This document shows, one piece after another, positions 7,301 to 9,120 of a stretch of DNA of 9,120 nucleotides. A program made the position numbers and the translations under genes. The DNA is from JANQRV01 sp964533785 (GTDB lineage: Bacteria; Bacteroidota; Bacteroidia; Chitinophagales; Saprospiraceae). The stretch is from assembly GCA_964533785.1 (NCBI GenBank), contig CAZHNG010000274.1:1-9120 (forward strand), given 5' to 3'. Numbering within the stretch: the stretch's first letter is position 1; every line of letters starts with the position of its first letter. The notes below the pieces were generated by a model. That model did not search any database and was not told the DNA's origin. It saw nothing but the letters and a program-made list of their open reading frames with translations.

Positions 7301-8438
7301 ATTTACCCCGGAGTACGGAAGCGTAAAAGTTTCAACAAAGTTAATAGCGGCAGACCGAGAGAAGCTTTTCTTACAGGTCACCATAGAAGATACCGGCATC
7401 GGAATTCCGCAAGAAAAGATCCCCCTTCTATTTGAGCGGTTTTATCAGGTGGACGGCTCTATCACCCGTAAAGAAGAAGGCATCGGTCTCGGACTGGCCC
7501 TGGTCAGAGAGTTATTAGAATTACTGGGAGGAAACGTAGAAGTCGAAAGCACTCCGGACAGCGGGAGTAAGTTTATCTTCTTTTTGCCGGTGAATAATTC
7601 AGCACCTCTTCAAGCACCCGAAATACTTGAAAAGAATTCCTTGCCCGAGGATGTCCCAAGCGCTTCCACCGCCATTCCAAGCACCTTTCCACAAACTTCC
7701 AGTAATGCAAGACCATTAGTTTTATTAGTTGAAGACAATCAGGATGTGATCTATTACTTACGTTCCTGCCTGGATGATATATACCAAATCCTGGAAGCTA
7801 AAAATGGTGAAGAAGGAGTGAACCTGGCCATCGAATCCATACCAGATCTCGTAATCAGCGACGTAATGATGCCTAAAATGGACGGATTTGAGTTGTGTAA
7901 ACGCCTAAAAACAGATAAGCGAACCAATCATATCCCAATTGTTCTTCTAACCGCCAAAGCGACGGAGGAAGACAAATTGGAAGGGCTGGAGCTTGGAGCT
8001 GATGCCTATTTGGCCAAACCCTTTCAGAAGAAGGAGTTACTCATTAGAATCTCCAAACTATTGGAGTTGCGAAAAACGCTTCAACGCAAATTCCAAAAAA
8101 CTAACTGGGACAAAAATGAAAAGCCAGATCCCTTTCTGGAAAAATTACAGGAAGTTATTGAAAACCACCTGGATGACGCAGACTTTAGCGTCGTTCAATT
8201 GAGTCGTAAACTGGGGATGAGCAGGGTGCAGATACACCGCAAGCTGAAAGCATTGACGGACCTGTCAACCACCCAATACATTCGTGCTTACCGGTTGAAC
8301 AAAGCCCATCAATTGTTGAAAAATACCGAACTCAGCGTTTCAGAAGTTGGGTACAAGATAGGATTCAAAGACCCGGCTCATTTTTCAAGGGTTTTTGCGA
8401 AGCATTTTGGAACAGCACCCAGTGTAACACGCAAGTAG
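4308..8438 (+). CDS. Hybrid two-component system (HTCS) sensor kinase/response regulator
   Basis: One 1376-residue chain combines periplasmic sensor, kinase, receiver and DNA-binding domain. Seen directly, numbered from the ATG at 4308: a signal peptide with likely cleavage after AQA (35-37); 14 Reg_prop blades of the LWxGTxxGGLxxFD type (about 68-702), which fits two seven-bladed propellers; a Y_Y_Y domain (about 750-815); one membrane segment (about 823-845); HisKA with phospho-acceptor His880 in THEFRTPL; HATPase with N-box Asn991/Asn995, DTGIGI (from Asp1028) and GIGLGLA (from Gly1058); a Pro/Ser-rich linker; a receiver with Glu1142/Asp1143, phospho-acceptor Asp1185 and Lys1237; and an AraC-type helix-turn-helix (about 1274-1376). 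All key catalytic residues are present, so it should be active. In this family the periplasmic part binds an oligosaccharide and the AraC domain activates nearby carbohydrate genes; the ligand here is unknown, with the adjacent lyase-like gene the obvious candidate target. GTG codons at 4272 and 4275 would overlap the upstream stop, but ATG 4308 gives the better signal peptide. Confidence 0.96.
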   Translation: MQRKSRPYKLKKDLSKHIIWFLVKYCLCHNTISTAQAQLPDIRFENIGIEQGLSSNFVVAITQDKFGYLWFGTNNGLNRYDGQDITTFWHEPEDSTSLAFDWVEALFVDHAGDLWVGTHGGGLHLFDYTTESFIRYQHDPKDPLSLSNDVITTLYEDSDQNFWVGTAQGGLNKFDRINGTFKKYRHQEWNPGSLSDDNVRQIYEDRQGNLWVGTGGPFPTELGGLNLFDKQHETFVRFLPDPTNPQSLTDNRVWEMYEDNHGTFWVGTFGDGLHIMDREKGTFTRLQNNAKNLQPYSSPYLRRKDPTNPGFGPGITKIYQEHTEVLWISSVYGGLDRFDLNTGTRQHFEADKNEPANIGLNWIWTIYEDRQNTLWLASAGNGVYKVSAGAFHHSQHPTKELSFQAIFEDSRGQIWLGTDKGLFHLDKKTYAIIPFEKPNMSFSELARESVQAITEDQTGKVWFGTSNGLYRLDPPRGNIKKYTHHPEDPNSLSQNNITALANFSSKKNGIWALSQDNILHRYDPEADQFYQYNFFDSLTTDWQNNHSILSLYADPEGYFWMGMDAGGAIKWDPKTKAIQYFPDIFPWALYFHFDKKERFWIGSRLEGLLQFDPTENVVLQKITEKEGLVSGRINGILEDKSGFLWLSTQDGFLSRFDPETGNIKNFHSKDGLKRNNFLPGSFCRSRNGHFIFGGLNGITIFDPEAFLTNPFHPEVTIGEVLVNDQPILVREKATIELSHHQNDLTFRFAALHYTRPDKNQVLTMLEGYDDNWQTMGQRKEAKYTNLDPGVYSFKVKAANSDGIWTPNETMLQTIIHPPWWQTWWAYALYLIATFCVFYSFFQFQKRRWMLQAALQLEQAESLRLKELDEFKSRFYTNITHEFRTPLTIIRGLVDQIVEKPKWKTTERLQLIKKNSTRLLQLINQLLELSKLQAGKLKPQFIQADIIPFLDYLVESFHSLAFSKKISLSFHAHTDKLVMDYDPDKCQQIMVNLLSNAIKFTPEYGSVKVSTKLIAADREKLFLQVTIEDTGIGIPQEKIPLLFERFYQVDGSITRKEEGIGLGLALVRELLELLGGNVEVESTPDSGSKFIFFLPVNNSAPLQAPEILEKNSLPEDVPSASTAIPSTFPQTSSNARPLVLLVEDNQDVIYYLRSCLDDIYQILEAKNGEEGVNLAIESIPDLVISDVMMPKMDGFELCKRLKTDKRTNHIPIVLLTAKATEEDKLEGLELGADAYLAKPFQKKELLIRISKLLELRKTLQRKFQKTNWDKNEKPDPFLEKLQEVIENHLDDADFSVVQLSRKLGMSRVQIHRKLKALTDLSTTQYIRAYRLNKAHQLLKNTELSVSEVGYKIGFKDPAHFSRVFAKHFGTAPSVTRK

Positions 8439-8512
8439 CTACTTATCAATGAATTGCACTACAATCTACATTTGTAATGTAACCCACAGTCAAGCATTAA
8501 CGATAGGTCTGA

Positions 8513-8577
8513 AACGCTGATCCAAGCATTTGAAAGCGTTGTGCAAGAATCTATTAGGGGATGCCAATATCTTGCAC
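8513..8577 (+). repeat. Two abutting hairpins downstream of the HTCS gene
   Basis: AACGCT (8513-8518) pairs with AGCGTT (8535-8540). The very next base starts a second, perfect 8-bp inverted repeat, GTGCAAGA (8541-8548) with TCTTGCAC (8570-8577), around a 21-nt loop. They lie 75-140 bases after the HTCS stop codon. They could form the 3' end structure of the enzyme-HTCS mRNA; no T-run follows, so classical intrinsic termination is not shown. Confidence 0.35.
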
Positions 8578-8764
8578 CCGGGATTTAAGGAATAAGTAGT
8601 AGAGCAATATCAATTTACTGATAGTTCACACACTCCTGACGGTACCGTTAGGACTAACCCTCAAATTCTTACGGTCTAGCGTCTGGAATCTGCAGTCTTA
8701 CTTAATCACTTTAATCTCAAAAATTCGGGAGGAAATGGCAATACCACAGGTAAATCGTGACCAG

Positions 8765-8815
8765 ATTACTGGACAAATTTCATTTTTTCCTGGACTCATT
8801 TTGCAATTACTGGAC
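8765..8815. mobile_element. CTGGAC repeat array, possible end of an IS21-like element
   Basis: CTGGAC occurs at 8769-8774, 8790-8795 and 8810-8815, spaced 21 and 20 bp. The first and third copies share ATTACTGGAC exactly, and each is followed by an AT-rich stretch resembling the others. A looser copy, TTGGACAACTCATTT, occurs at 9031-9045. Multiple terminal repeats of about 20 bp are known at the ends of IS21-family elements, and GTCCAGTAAT-type repeats (seen on the - strand) are familiar to me from such ends. No istA or istB coding sequence is visible, so this would be a solitary or decayed end. Confidence 0.35.
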
Positions 8816-8889
8816 TGACATTGCAGAAGGCTTGCGGAAGCGGCAGCGTGACCATATATTGAGACTGTATTCGGTAATCGGGTTTTCAG

Positions 8890-8917
8890 AAAAGCAAAAC
8901 GACCTTATTTTGCTTTT
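8890..8917. terminator. A/T-rich perfect hairpin, possible bidirectional terminator
   Basis: AAAAGCAAAA (8890-8899) and TTTTGCTTTT (8908-8917) are perfect inverted repeats of 10 bp around an 8-base loop. Because the stem is A-rich on one side and T-rich on the other, it resembles a weak bidirectional terminator. No adjacent gene is visible on either strand within the window, so the gene it would serve is unknown. Confidence 0.35.
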
Positions 8918-9091
8918 GTCAATGGCCACCTGATCATACGGCTTCTAAATGAATGTGCACGTTGCTCCAATGCCTTTGTTGGATTTACAGGAATAACGCC
9001 AAAATACAATCTGATATCTGGCAACTAACATTGGACAACTCATTTATTTACACTTAAGTAGTAGACTAGACTTTTGACGCCAGACTCTAGA

Positions 9092-9113
9092 AGTTAGACT
9101 AAAAATTCTAACT
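9092..9113. repeat. Short inverted repeat at the right edge
   Basis: AGTTAGA (9092-9098) and TCTAACT (9107-9113) form a perfect 7-bp stem around an 8-base A-rich loop. It directly follows TAGAC-type repeats at 9062-9090 and may be part of the same repeat element, which could continue beyond the window. Confidence 0.35.
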
Positions 9114-9120
9114 AATTGAC

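Larger units (their letters stand above)
8674..9098. repeat. Loosely inverted copies of a TAGCGTCTGG-type repeat
   Basis: The stretch 8674-8706 (GGTCTAGCGTCTGG then GCAGTCTTACTTAA) resembles the reverse complement of 9053-9090, which reads TCTAGAGTCTGGCGTC and continues to CTACTTAAG. The two copies are about 350 bp apart and enclose the CTGGAC array and the 8890-8917 hairpin. A 14-bp piece of the right copy (TAGACTTTTGACGC, 9067-9080) matches exactly, inverted, at 488-501. They could be ends of a decayed small element or independent members of a dispersed repeat family; alignment is loose, so confidence is limited. Confidence 0.3.
8439..9120. other. Intergenic, repeat-rich region without a recognisable gene
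   Basis: No convincing gene is visible on either strand. A GTG-started frame of 58 codons (8757-8933) runs through short repeats and looks like chance. The region holds adjacent hairpins (8513-8577), a palindrome ACGGTACCGT (8639-8648), a triplet of CTGGAC repeats (8765-8815), an A/T-rich hairpin (8890-8917), an 11-bp direct repeat TAAGTAGTAGA (8593-8603 and 9055-9065) and an inverted repeat near the right edge (9092-9113). It looks like a graveyard of small repeat and IS fragments. Confidence 0.6.

Noticed and set aside
8467..8474. TACATTTG, an exact TAnnTTTG promoter box
   Set aside because: No -33 box at a suitable distance and no gene downstream on the + strand; probably chance in AT-rich DNA.
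8757..8933. 58-codon GTG-started + strand frame
   Set aside because: It runs through the CTGGAC repeats and the 8890-8917 hairpin, and its product resembles no family I know; repeat-derived chance frame is more likely.

Overview
The window looks like a piece of a Bacteroidota chromosome, plausibly Saprospiraceae/Lewinella-like; the family-level placement is only a guess. The main evidence is a full-length hybrid two-component system (HTCS) with 14 Reg_prop repeats and a Y_Y_Y domain, an architecture typical of Bacteroidota. The lack of Shine-Dalgarno sites, the Tat-type signals on secreted enzymes and the AT-rich, repeat-filled intergenic DNA fit as well.

Layout, all genes on the + strand: (1) 1-744 holds no recognisable gene. 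It contains an imperfect long inverted repeat (372-435) and, just before gene 1, two tandem hairpins of related design (626-659 and 677-709). (2) 745-2178 encodes a secreted DUF1501 (alkaline-phosphatase/sulfatase-like) protein with a twin-arginine motif and a lipobox. A hairpin at 2196-2223 follows it. (3) 2250-2532 is a MITE-like element whose inverted ends are made of 9-bp repeats. It ends 24 bp before the next gene. (4) 2557-4278 encodes a Tat-type secreted, uncharacterised protein that resembles (alpha/alpha)-toroid plus beta-sandwich polysaccharide lyases of the heparinase II/III type. (5) 4308-8438 encodes the HTCS, 29 nt downstream and probably in the same operon. (6) 8439-9120 holds no gene but is dense in hairpins and short repeats, including an array of CTGGAC repeats spaced 20-21 bp that resembles the end of an IS21-like element.

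How the genes may work together: in Bacteroidota an HTCS usually sits beside the carbohydrate-degradation genes it controls and binds an oligosaccharide in the periplasm. The tight pairing of the HTCS with the lyase-like gene suggests a small carbohydrate-sensing and degradation unit without a SusC/SusD pair inside this window. The DUF1501 gene is separated by a terminator-like hairpin and the MITE, so its link to the other two is less sure. The most noteworthy items are the uncharacterised enzyme with its dedicated HTCS, the covarying twin hairpins before gene 1, and the MITE-like element placed directly before the enzyme gene.
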